NCBI GenBank assembly: GCA_903928285.1
Contig: CAIYQH010000291.1
Span: forward strand, 1 to 13,459
DNA: 13,459 nt
From: an uncultured Bacteroidales bacterium
GTDB taxonomy: Bacteria; Bacteroidota; Bacteroidia; Bacteroidales; FEN-979
Direction: 5' to 3'
A program made the position numbers and the translations under genes. Below, piece after piece: positions 1-5,857 of the stretch. The number at the start of each line of letters is the position of its first letter. The first letter of the stretch is position 1. The notes under the pieces were generated by a model. The model was not told the origin of the DNA and ran no database searches. It saw only the letters and a list, made by a program, of their open reading frames with translations.

Positions 1-455
1 CCGAAACAATAACCGATGGCTGCGATATAGGCCACATCCGCCTGGGGAAAGTCTTTTACCTTGCTCATGGCAGCTTCCAGCCTGGTTTTCGATAATTGCG
101 GGTCGCCATAGAAGGGTTTTGTATATTCCTGTGCCTCCTGGGGATTGGCTGCAATTTTTCCATCGCCGAACATGTCGACTGCCATAGCGAAATAGCCCAG
201 TTCGGCCAGTTTGCGGGCACGCATCCGGGCATAGTCATTTTGTCCCCACCACTCGTGAACAACCAGGATTACCGGCCTCTTACCTTTAATTGCGGCATCA
301 TAGGCGATAAATCCCTTCAGGATTATATCGCCTGATTTGTACGTTACGTTCTCTTCCATGATGGTTTTGGGTGTGTTGCCCGAATAGAGCAGGGTTGAAT
401 AAGAAATGAGGACGAAGGCTACAAGGATGCATCTCCGGAGATATTTTGTCTGCAT
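1..455 (-). CDS. Dienelactone hydrolase family protein, exported, partial (C-terminal part beyond the window)
   Basis: An open frame enters from the left edge and starts at the ATG at 453-455; 151 complete codons are present. Residues 1-26 look like a signal peptide: basic residues up to 8, then a hydrophobic stretch (ILVAFVLISYSTLLYS). The rest has the alpha/beta-hydrolase layout of the dienelactone hydrolase family (PF01738): strand VILVVHEWWG at 62-71, then GYFAMAVDMFGDG at 87-99, then IGYCFG at 147-152. In that family the Cys of G-x-C-x-G-G is the nucleophile, so Cys150 is the likely catalytic residue; the Asp and His of the triad would lie beyond the edge. Exported Bacteroidota members are common and their substrates are mostly unknown, so the family is secure but the reaction is not. 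It lies just after the transporter terminator, so it probably has its own promoter or depends on read-through. No Shine-Dalgarno is visible. Confidence 0.9.
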   Translation of the reverse strand, partial: MQTKYLRRCILVAFVLISYSTLLYSGNTPKTIMEENVTYKSGDIILKGFIAYDAAIKGKRPVILVVHEWWGQNDYARMRARKLAELGYFAMAVDMFGDGKIAANPQEAQEYTKPFYGDPQLSKTRLEAAMSKVKDFPQADVAYIAAIGYCF

Positions 456-474
456 GTTATCAAGGGGTTTGGTT

Positions 475-509
475 AATAAAATAAACTGGTTCCGGGTACC
501 CGGAACCAG
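475..509 (-). terminator. Rho-independent terminator closing the Gld-type transporter cluster
   Basis: Bases 486-509 form a perfect 24-bp palindrome: arms CTGGTTCCGG and CCGGAACCAG around a GTAC centre. On the minus strand it is followed at once by TTTATTTTATT. A 10-bp GC-rich stem followed by a U-rich tract, 37 bases past the DUF4340 stop, fits an intrinsic terminator. The plus strand has no T-run after the stem, so it should act mainly on minus-strand transcripts. It also lies in the leader of the hydrolase gene, so attenuation of that gene is possible but unsupported. Confidence 0.75.
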
Positions 510-545
510 GGTGTAAAAGTACAATGAAAGCCCGGAAAAAGAATA

Positions 546-1511
546 TTAAGGATGAAATCTTTTCATCCCTGCGAAAATCTGGTTAAACAGAGTCGGCGTT
601 GAAGATCCGAATATGGCTTCGCGGTTTTTATCGGACCGGACATAATATTTTTTTGAACCCTCATCCAGCGCTCCGTTCACCTCAACCGGCGGCATGTTGT
701 TCCCTTCGATTTTAAGGGTGTAGCGGTATGACGGGAAGATGGCGCCTTGGTCGGCAAATTCGCTTCCCATGGTATTGGCGATGGAGGTGAGATATTTTTC
801 GGTGGCTGCCGAGTCGGCTGGCTGGTCATTGACCGTCCATCTGTTCTCCTTTTTGGCCAGCACGAAGGAGCTGTCGCCGGGATAGATAAAGGTCAGTTTG
901 GTGACCAGGTTTTTATCGAACCTGAACAAAATGCGGTTGCGGTACTGGGAAGGGTTTTCGGGGAACATCATCGACAGGAAGCCATCCACTACATATACCC
1001 TGTCATCGCCGGGTACGCGGATATGCGATTTAACCGACATGCCGCGGTTTCCGCCATAACCCTGCATGCTACGGTCCTGTGAAAAGGAGACCTTGCCCAC
1101 CCTGAACTCGGCGGCAACCTTTTGTCCCTGTTCCACCACCACCCGGATACTGGCGGAATCGGTGATTTCGAAGCTTTTCCAGGCTTGCCGGTCGGTGCCG
1201 GCAACCCGTTCGGGTTTGATATGGGCCAGCGTCTGCAGGATGTTCCGGATGATCGAGGAGTCGGCAGGATAGCTCTTTTTCTGGCTTTGGATCTCCCAGC
1301 CTTTCCCGGCTTTGGTGAGTTTAACCATGGCGGCTCCCTTGGTTTTCGGATAGATGGTGACAGATGTTACCGCTGCCGAGTCGATGGTGAACAGCTCACT
1401 TTTAAAAGAGCGTTCACCTGTGTGCCGGTCGTATAACAGCACCGCCACTGCAAGTAAACCGAGGACGGCAAACAGGACCAGGAGGGTCTTTGTATTGAGT
1501 TTTCTGAACAT
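546..1511 (-). CDS. DUF4340 domain-containing membrane-anchored protein (fourth gene of the Gld-type ABC cluster)
   Basis: This 321-residue protein has an N-terminal membrane anchor (about residues 9-27, LLVLFAVLGLLAVAVLLYD) followed by a long soluble region, predicted to face the periplasm. The sequence after the anchor (FTIDSAAVTSVTIYP, then GKGWEIQ, and later a second block with ENRWTVNDQPAD) is the repeated beta-rich pattern of DUF4340. Such genes are commonly found next to gldG-like genes encoding the auxiliary subunit of ABC exporters, as here; their biochemical role is unknown. It starts 28 bases after the gldG stop and ends just before the terminator, so it is the last gene of the cluster. 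Unlike every other gene in the window it has a canonical ribosome binding site. A role as an accessory extracytoplasmic subunit is inferred only from topology and context. Confidence 0.85.
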   Translation of the reverse strand: MFRKLNTKTLLVLFAVLGLLAVAVLLYDRHTGERSFKSELFTIDSAAVTSVTIYPKTKGAAMVKLTKAGKGWEIQSQKKSYPADSSIIRNILQTLAHIKPERVAGTDRQAWKSFEITDSASIRVVVEQGQKVAAEFRVGKVSFSQDRSMQGYGGNRGMSVKSHIRVPGDDRVYVVDGFLSMMFPENPSQYRNRILFRFDKNLVTKLTFIYPGDSSFVLAKKENRWTVNDQPADSAATEKYLTSIANTMGSEFADQGAIFPSYRYTLKIEGNNMPPVEVNGALDEGSKKYYVRSDKNREAIFGSSTPTLFNQIFAGMKRFHP

Positions 1512-1519
1512 GATATTTT

Positions 1520-1525
1520 CTCCTT
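1520..1525 (-). promoter_or_regulatory. Shine-Dalgarno site of the DUF4340 gene
   Basis: AAGGAG on the minus strand lies 8 bases before the ATG at 1511. It fixes this start and stands out because the other genes here start without a recognisable Shine-Dalgarno, as is usual in Bacteroidota. It may ensure separate initiation downstream of gldG. Confidence 0.6.
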
Positions 1526-1538
1526 GTTATGCGATTGG

Positions 1539-3059
1539 TCAGATATAATTTTCGTTCATCCGTTTCATCCTGGTATTCCTGCGGGCCTGCCAGCGGAAGA
1601 TTCCAACCCCGATGATCAGCAGGATGGGTACAAGAAAGTTGAAATATTTGAGCAACAGTTTTTTACTGTCGTCCATCTGGTCGAGGGGCCGGGAGGTAAC
1701 CTCCTTGGTCCGGAGGTCGATGAGCCCGGTATCGTCCGAAAGCCAGTCGATGGCATTCACCATGAAATTCACATTGTCGGGGGGGATCTGCCTGGCCTGC
1801 TGTCCTTCGCCGTTGACGGGAAAATCCCCGTCGGAGGTTACGATAAGCCTTGCATTTGCATTGCCAACGATCTTCCCGCTCAGCTCGCCGCATACCGTCA
1901 GGTTTGACAGGGGAAAGTCCTGCTGCTGCCAGTTCCGGCTGATATTGAAGGTGAGAGGCGGGTTTTCGGTTCCCGATTTCTCGGAGGTGGAGGCCAGCGC
2001 AGTAAAGGTGACCTCTTTGTTTACGGCAAAGAAATCGATCGAACTGGCAAAGGGGAGCACCACGGAGGTAAGTCCGCGGGTTGCCGGAGTAGATGCGAAT
2101 TTTGTGATGTTGGGCAGATAGGGGAAGTTCATGCTCGACTGGAAAGTCATATAGCCCTGTTGCTGGTTTACGGTTACCTTTCCGCAGTTCTGGTCGATGA
2201 TGAAATTGGGATTGACCCTGATCCCCTTTTTCTCGAGCCACTGTTCAAGACCGGTATTCACCACCGTACCGGAGGAGGTCTGAAGGTTTCCGTTCACCCG
2301 GTTCATGGCGATATAGATATTTTTCCCCATGGCCAGGAAATCATCCAGTCTCCGCAGCTGGTAAGCCGGGATGGAGTCCTTTGGATCGACGATGACCAGG
2401 GTCTTGTATTTTTCAGGTTTTGCGGCGGTATCATTCAGGTTGACGGGCTCCACGTCATACAGCACCGAGAGCGACTGCATCACCTGGATCATCGAATTCA
2501 GCGAATTTTCCTTATGCCCTTCCAGGAAGGCTATCTTGGGTTTGTTCTCCACCGACATCTTCTTGATGCTGGTCGACAGGCTGTATTCCATGGCCGCACC
2601 CGGTTGGATCAGGGGGATGACCTCCTTCTTGTCGCCATAATGCACCACCGCGCCCAGGTAGGCTTTCTGCTGTTTCACCTGGTCTTTCTCCCTTACATTG
2701 ATCAGAACAGGGTTGATCCCCTCCTGCATGGCTTTTTGTTGGGAGGCCTCGTCCTTGTTGGGGTTGATGAATTCGAACATCACCTTTCCCTTCGACCGGG
2801 TTGAATATTCGATCAGCTCTTCCTTGAAATCGCGGCGCAACCGGGCAAAGTCGGCGGGCAGCTCCTCGCTGAAGTAAGCTGTAACGGTGACCGTTTCGTT
2901 GATCGAACCCAGGATGTCGCGGGTTGCCTTGCTTAAAGTATATCGTTTATCCCCGGTGAAATCAAGCCGAAGGAAAAAACGGTCGGCCAGGATGTTAACC
3001 AGGATGATCACCCCGATGATCAGTAAAAGATAAGTTAAAATCGATTTTTTATTTTTCAT
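1539..3059 (-). CDS. gldG: GldG-type ABC transporter auxiliary (putative substrate-binding) subunit
   Basis: The protein has 506 residues if translation starts at the ATG at 3059; an in-frame GTG at 3080 would add seven. I prefer the ATG because MKNKKSILTYLLLIIGV is the usual beginning of this family: short basic tail, then a membrane helix at about 6-24. The motif LDFTGDKRYTLS (32-43) after the helix is characteristic of GldG-like proteins (ABC_transp_aux, PF09822). A large extracytoplasmic domain follows, then a second helix at about 468-487 (FLVPILLIIGVGIF) and a basic cytoplasmic tail. GldG was described with GldA and GldF as an ABC transporter linked to gliding in Flavobacterium johnsoniae, but homologues also occur in non-gliding bacteria, so gliding should not be assumed. 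The gene lies 60 bases after gldF and 28 before the DUF4340 gene, consistent with one transcript. Confidence 0.9.
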   Translation of the reverse strand: MKNKKSILTYLLLIIGVIILVNILADRFFLRLDFTGDKRYTLSKATRDILGSINETVTVTAYFSEELPADFARLRRDFKEELIEYSTRSKGKVMFEFINPNKDEASQQKAMQEGINPVLINVREKDQVKQQKAYLGAVVHYGDKKEVIPLIQPGAAMEYSLSTSIKKMSVENKPKIAFLEGHKENSLNSMIQVMQSLSVLYDVEPVNLNDTAAKPEKYKTLVIVDPKDSIPAYQLRRLDDFLAMGKNIYIAMNRVNGNLQTSSGTVVNTGLEQWLEKKGIRVNPNFIIDQNCGKVTVNQQQGYMTFQSSMNFPYLPNITKFASTPATRGLTSVVLPFASSIDFFAVNKEVTFTALASTSEKSGTENPPLTFNISRNWQQQDFPLSNLTVCGELSGKIVGNANARLIVTSDGDFPVNGEGQQARQIPPDNVNFMVNAIDWLSDDTGLIDLRTKEVTSRPLDQMDDSKKLLLKYFNFLVPILLIIGVGIFRWQARRNTRMKRMNENYI

Positions 3060-3119
3060 AGGTAAGGTGTTTATATTCACCCGGCCCCCGGCTGTTTCCA
3101 GGAAGGGACCCGGGAAGGA

Positions 3120-3845
3120 TCAATTGGAGACGTTGCGTCTTGATAAAGCCAGTTCGGTACCGATCAGTCCGGTGAAAATGATTGAAAGAAAATACAACAG
3201 GTCCTTGGTATCGATCACCCCCCTGGCCATCGATTCATAATGATTTGACAGACTCAGGTAACCGAGGATTCCCGACAGCCATCCGCCGGAACCACCGCCT
3301 GCCAGGCCGAAGATGAGGTGGAAAAAGATGCCGATGAACAGGGCGATCAAAAAGGCTACGATCTGGTTGGAGGTGATGCTGCTGGCGAACAGGCCGATGC
3401 TGATATAGGAGGCGCTCATGAACAGGAGCCCGAGATAACCCATCCAGACGGCCCCGTGGTCAACCTTCCCGATGTTGGCTACCGTAATGTAATAGGGAAT
3501 GGTCAGCGCCAGGGTGATGCAGATCAGCAGGAATGCGGCGGTGAATTTCCCGGCAATAATCTGCCAGTCGCTCACCGGCTTGGTAACGAGAAGTTCGAGG
3601 GTTCCAGATTTCCGTTCATCAGCCAGCAGTCCCATGGTAACGGCAGGGATAAAAAAGAAGAGCGTCCAGAAGGAGATGCCGAAAAACGACTGGAGGCTGG
3701 CCTGGTTCATCAGGAATACATCGTTGCCGAAAAGCCAGGTGAAAAAACCGCTGAAGCCCAGGAACAATACGATCATCACGTAGGCCATGAGTGAATCGAA
3801 AAACGACCGGAGCTCCCTTTTTACTATAATCCAGATCTTGATCAT
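3120..3845 (-). CDS. gldF: GldF-type ABC transporter permease (ABC-2 family)
   Basis: This 241-residue integral membrane protein has six likely helices at about 20-38, 54-72, 99-124, 134-157, 161-181 and 216-234. Between helices 2 and 3 is the cytoplasmic block ADERKSGTLELLVTKPVSDW (75-94), the conserved ABC-2 permease segment that contacts the ATPase. The start MIKIWIIVKRELRSFFDS, with an amphipathic segment before helix 1, matches the usual start of GldF. It should form the transmembrane channel with the gldA ATPase upstream and gldG downstream. No clear promoter of its own is visible in the AT-rich leader, so it is probably read from the gldA promoter despite the 193-base gap that carries a repeat element. 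No Shine-Dalgarno is present. The cargo cannot be told from sequence. Confidence 0.9.
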   Translation of the reverse strand: MIKIWIIVKRELRSFFDSLMAYVMIVLFLGFSGFFTWLFGNDVFLMNQASLQSFFGISFWTLFFFIPAVTMGLLADERKSGTLELLVTKPVSDWQIIAGKFTAAFLLICITLALTIPYYITVANIGKVDHGAVWMGYLGLLFMSASYISIGLFASSITSNQIVAFLIALFIGIFFHLIFGLAGGGSGGWLSGILGYLSLSNHYESMARGVIDTKDLLYFLSIIFTGLIGTELALSRRNVSN

Positions 3846-3927
3846 ATGTTGTTTTTTTATTTTTAGAGTTTAATTAATATGGTGTCGATTTTCACAAGAA
3901 TCCTGTTCCAATACTTGACAGTTTTTA

Positions 3928-4016
3928 TTTAGCCACAATGTTCACAATGATTTACATAATGTTCTCAATGGATTTCTTTAGGTTCATTGTGCCTCCTTTG
4001 TGTCATTGTGGTTAAA
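3928..4016. repeat. Palindrome-ended intergenic repeat (about 89 bp) built of ACAATG-like units
   Basis: The left end TTTAGCCACAATG (3928-3940) and right end CATTGTGGTTAAA (4004-4016) are inverted copies with one mismatch in 13. Inside, the left half holds roughly 10-12-base units ending in ACAATG, ACAATG, CATAATG and CTCAATG. On the opposite strand the right half holds CACAATG, ACAAAGG and CACAATG units. The whole thing can fold into an imperfect long hairpin. Similar elements made of CCACAA(A/T)G-type units occur between genes in many bacteria, in my recollection. No coding capacity and no clear target-site duplication are seen, so it is either a mobile-type miniature repeat or a REP-like element. 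It separates gldA from gldF within the presumed transcript. Confidence 0.6.
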
Positions 4017-4038
4017 CATCGATCCTGTTACAAATGAT

Positions 4039-4971
4039 TTAATTGGTTATGGTTAAATCCCTGAACACCTCTTCGAGTTTACGCTCCACAGGGGTCATTT
4101 CGGTCAGCGACCATCCCTTGTCGGCACATAGCCTGAAGATGGCTTTCCTGGAACTGATGCCGGGTTTGCTTTGAACCTCGTAGGCCTGGGTATTGGCAGG
4201 CATCAGGTCGACCAGCTCCACTGAGTCGAGGTGCTGCAGGTGGCGGTAAATCTCATCACGGTCGCCATCTTCAATGGTTACCTTTACAATTTCCTTGTCC
4301 TGGGCTTGTTTCCTGAGATTGTTGGCGGTGCCGTCGGCCACAAGCTGGCCTTTGCTGATGATCAGGATCCTATCGCAGGTGGCCTCCACCTCGGCCAGGA
4401 TATGGGAACAGAGGATTACCGTTTTTTCACGGCCGATCCGCCTGATCAGCTCCCTGATCTCCACGATCTGGTTGGGGTCAAGCCCGGAGGTGGGCTCGTC
4501 AAGGATCAGCACCTCGGGATCATGTATGAGCGCCTGCGCCAACCCGACCCGTTGCTGGTAACCCTTCGACAACTCGTTGATCTTCTTGTAGCGTTCATTC
4601 TTCAGCCCGCAAATCCTGATCATTTCAAGGATTCGTTCGCGGATTTTATCCGACGGAACTCCCTGGATCTCTGCAACAAACCGCAGGTAGTCGATCACCG
4701 GCATCTCCTTGTAAAGCGGGTTGGCTTCGGGCAGGTAGCCGATGTGTTTTTTTACCTCTTCGGGATTTTCCAGCACCGAAACACCCCCGATCCGCACATC
4801 CCCTTCGTTGGGAGGCATATAACAGGTGATGATCTTCATCGTCGTGGTCTTCCCGGCACCGTTAGGGCCCAGGAAACCGACAATTTCCCCCTGGTTTACC
4901 TTAAATGAAATATTATCCACGGCTTTCTGAAAGCCGTAACGCTTGGTGATCTTATCAACGATTACTTCCAT
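4039..4971 (-). CDS. gldA: GldA-type ABC transporter ATP-binding protein
   Basis: This 310-residue ATPase has every expected nucleotide-binding motif: Walker A GPNGAGKT at 35-42, signature LSKGYQQR at 134-141, Walker B VLILDEP at 154-160, D-loop SGLD at 162-165 and switch histidine His190. In place of the usual Q-loop glutamine it reads GYLPEANPLY (78-87). GldA proteins typically carry a GYLPE-x-NPLY segment here, so I read this as a family trait rather than damage. The C-terminal third (about 220-310) is the variable domain seen in ABC-2 exporter ATPases. It should power the GldF permease and is the first gene of the cluster, divergent from the tetR-like gene. A Bacteroidota-type promoter lies about 25 bases before its ATG. 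The frame is intact and the length is normal for the family. Confidence 0.93.
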   Translation of the reverse strand: MEVIVDKITKRYGFQKAVDNISFKVNQGEIVGFLGPNGAGKTTTMKIITCYMPPNEGDVRIGGVSVLENPEEVKKHIGYLPEANPLYKEMPVIDYLRFVAEIQGVPSDKIRERILEMIRICGLKNERYKKINELSKGYQQRVGLAQALIHDPEVLILDEPTSGLDPNQIVEIRELIRRIGREKTVILCSHILAEVEATCDRILIISKGQLVADGTANNLRKQAQDKEIVKVTIEDGDRDEIYRHLQHLDSVELVDLMPANTQAYEVQSKPGISSRKAIFRLCADKGWSLTEMTPVERKLEEVFRDLTITN

Positions 4972-4994
4972 ATTTACCCGATTAAATTGCAGCG

Positions 4995-5024
4995 CAAAAA
5001 TAAAATGAAGTTTTTTTTCTGAAA
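4995..5024 (-). promoter_or_regulatory. Candidate promoter of the gldA cluster
   Basis: On the minus strand TATTTTTG (5002 down to 4995) fits the Bacteroidota -7 consensus TAnnTTTG exactly. A weak -33 element TTTC lies at 5024-5021, 18 bases upstream. Transcription would start some 15-20 bases before the gldA ATG. The region is AT-rich, so a chance match is possible. Confidence 0.45.
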
Positions 5025-5053
5025 TATGTTTAACAAAAATTTAACATAAATTG

Positions 5054-5081
5054 GTAGGGCCATGCCATGGCATGGCCCTAC
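5054..5081. repeat. Perfect 28-bp palindrome (REP-like) between the gldA and tetR promoters
   Basis: The arms GTAGGGCCATGCCA and TGGCATGGCCCTAC are exact reverse complements with no spacer. Neither strand has a T-run directly after it, so it is a poor intrinsic terminator. The GTAGGG...CCCTAC ends resemble a class of palindromic intergenic repeats found in many environmental bacterial genomes (recollection, not searched). It lies upstream of both divergent promoters, about 70 bases before the tetR -33 box, so it could also be a protein site or an insulating structure. Confidence 0.6.
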
Positions 5082-5149
5082 AGGCAATCCACACAAAATG
5101 GTGATTGCGTTTCCCGTCCATGTCTCCTCAATAAAAAAAAGGGAAAATA

Positions 5150-5182
5150 TTTGGAAAGAATAAACACTGTTTATTATATTTG
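5150..5182 (+). promoter_or_regulatory. Candidate promoter of the tetR-efflux operon
   Basis: TTTG at 5150-5153 and TATATTTG at 5175-5182, 21 bases apart, match the Bacteroidota -33 (TTTG) and -7 (TAnnTTTG) elements with close to usual spacing. The ATG of the regulator is 20 bases downstream of the -7 box. The spacer is filled by an operator-like palindrome. Confidence 0.65.
5159..5175. promoter_or_regulatory. Candidate TetR operator inside the tetR promoter
   Basis: AATAAACA-C-TGTTTATT is a perfect 8+1+8 inverted repeat occupying the spacer between the -33 and -7 boxes, where a bound repressor would block RNA polymerase. TetR-family dimers usually bind short palindromes of about this size near their own promoter. 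The first gene downstream is a TetR-family regulator. A 14/17 match lies at 5835-5851, before tolC. Function is inferred from position, symmetry and recurrence. Confidence 0.55.
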
Positions 5183-5202
5183 CAGCGTTATTTTAAAACA
5201 CC

Positions 5203-5820
5203 ATGGGCATTACTGAACGAAAAACCAAGGAAAAAACAGAACTCAAGGCGTTGATCATGTCGGCAGCCAGGAGCCTGTTCCTGGAGCGGGGCATCGGGGA
5301 GACCTCCATCCGGAATATCGCGGAGCGGATCGAATACAGTCCGGCAACGATCTATATCTATTTCAAGGATAAGGACGAGATCCTGCATGAGCTCCATTCT
5401 CAGGGATTCCGCGAGATGGGCGCGCAGATGAGCGTGTTGATGGCCGTATCCGATCCTGTTGAACGGCTCAAGGCCCTGGGCAGGGTTTACATCGACTTTG
5501 CCAGGAAGAATACCGAGATGTACGACCTGATGTTCATCGCCAAAGCCCCGATGCACTACCTCGAGAAGATGGAGGAAGAGAAATGGAGCGAAGGGAAGAC
5601 GACCTTTGAATTCCTTTCGAATACAGTGGCCGAATGCATTGCCGCCGGGCGGTTTGCAGGCCACGATGCCGACTCGCTCTCCTTTATGATCTGGAGCTGC
5701 GTTCACGGGATGGTCGCCCTCGAAATCCGCGACCGCTGTAAGGGAATCAGTGGGGAAAGTCCACAGGAGATATTCAGAGGGGCCTTTGAAACTTTTGTCA
5801 AGGTGATCGAAGGACTATAA
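5203..5820 (+). CDS. TetR/AcrR family transcriptional regulator with WHG-type C-terminal domain, probable local repressor of the efflux operon
   Basis: This 205-residue protein has the TetR DNA-binding fold at the N-terminus: helix 1 LIMSAARSLFLERG (17-30), then the helix-turn-helix TSIRNIAERIEYSPATIYIYF (about 34-54), ending in KDKDEIL. The ligand-binding half carries W164-x3-H168-G169 (WSCVHGMVALEI), the motif that names the WHG-type TetR C-terminal domain (PF13305). It is the first gene of an operon with an outer-membrane channel 37 bases downstream, an adaptor and an RND pump. By analogy with AcrR-like systems it probably represses the operon and is released by a pump substrate. The promoter and palindrome at 5150-5182 support autoregulation. 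The inducer cannot be told. No Shine-Dalgarno is seen before the ATG, as usual in this phylum. Confidence 0.9.
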   Translation: MGITERKTKEKTELKALIMSAARSLFLERGIGETSIRNIAERIEYSPATIYIYFKDKDEILHELHSQGFREMGAQMSVLMAVSDPVERLKALGRVYIDFARKNTEMYDLMFIAKAPMHYLEKMEEEKWSEGKTTFEFLSNTVAECIAAGRFAGHDADSLSFMIWSCVHGMVALEIRDRCKGISGESPQEIFRGAFETFVKVIEGL

Positions 5821-5834
5821 ATTTTTTTCATTTT

Positions 5835-5851
5835 ACTAAACAATGTTAATT
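5835..5851. promoter_or_regulatory. Second operator-like site before the tolC gene
   Basis: ACTAAACAATGTTAATT matches the promoter palindrome at 5159-5175 in 14 of 17 positions and keeps the TAAACA-n-TGTT core. It lies in the 37-base gap between the regulator and the channel gene, 6 bases before the ATG. Binding here could block elongation or a secondary promoter. The region is very AT-rich, which raises the chance of coincidence. Confidence 0.35.
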
Positions 5852-5857
5852 TAATAT

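Noticed and set aside
1663..2241. Long open frame (192 codons) on the minus strand overlapping gldG
   Set aside because: It lies wholly within gldG in another frame, and its product is rich in Arg, Gln, Pro and His with no recognisable domain, as expected of a shadow frame in GC-rich codons.
2160..2804. 214-codon plus-strand frame antisense to gldG
   Set aside because: It is fully antisense to a well-supported gene, has no promoter or ribosome site and shows no family features; the His/Gln/Gly-rich composition is typical of a mirror frame.
3060..3080. GTG at 3080 as start of gldG
   Set aside because: The ATG at 3059 gives the normal short basic tail before the membrane helix; the extra seven residues add nothing recognisable.
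3846..3927. Separate promoter for gldF
   Set aside because: The leader is AT-rich but holds no TAnnTTTG box with a TTTG element at the right distance.
3928..4016. Repeat between gldA and gldF as a CRISPR array or transposase-bearing insertion sequence
   Set aside because: Units are about 10-12 bases without regular repeat-spacer structure, and there is no coding sequence in the element.
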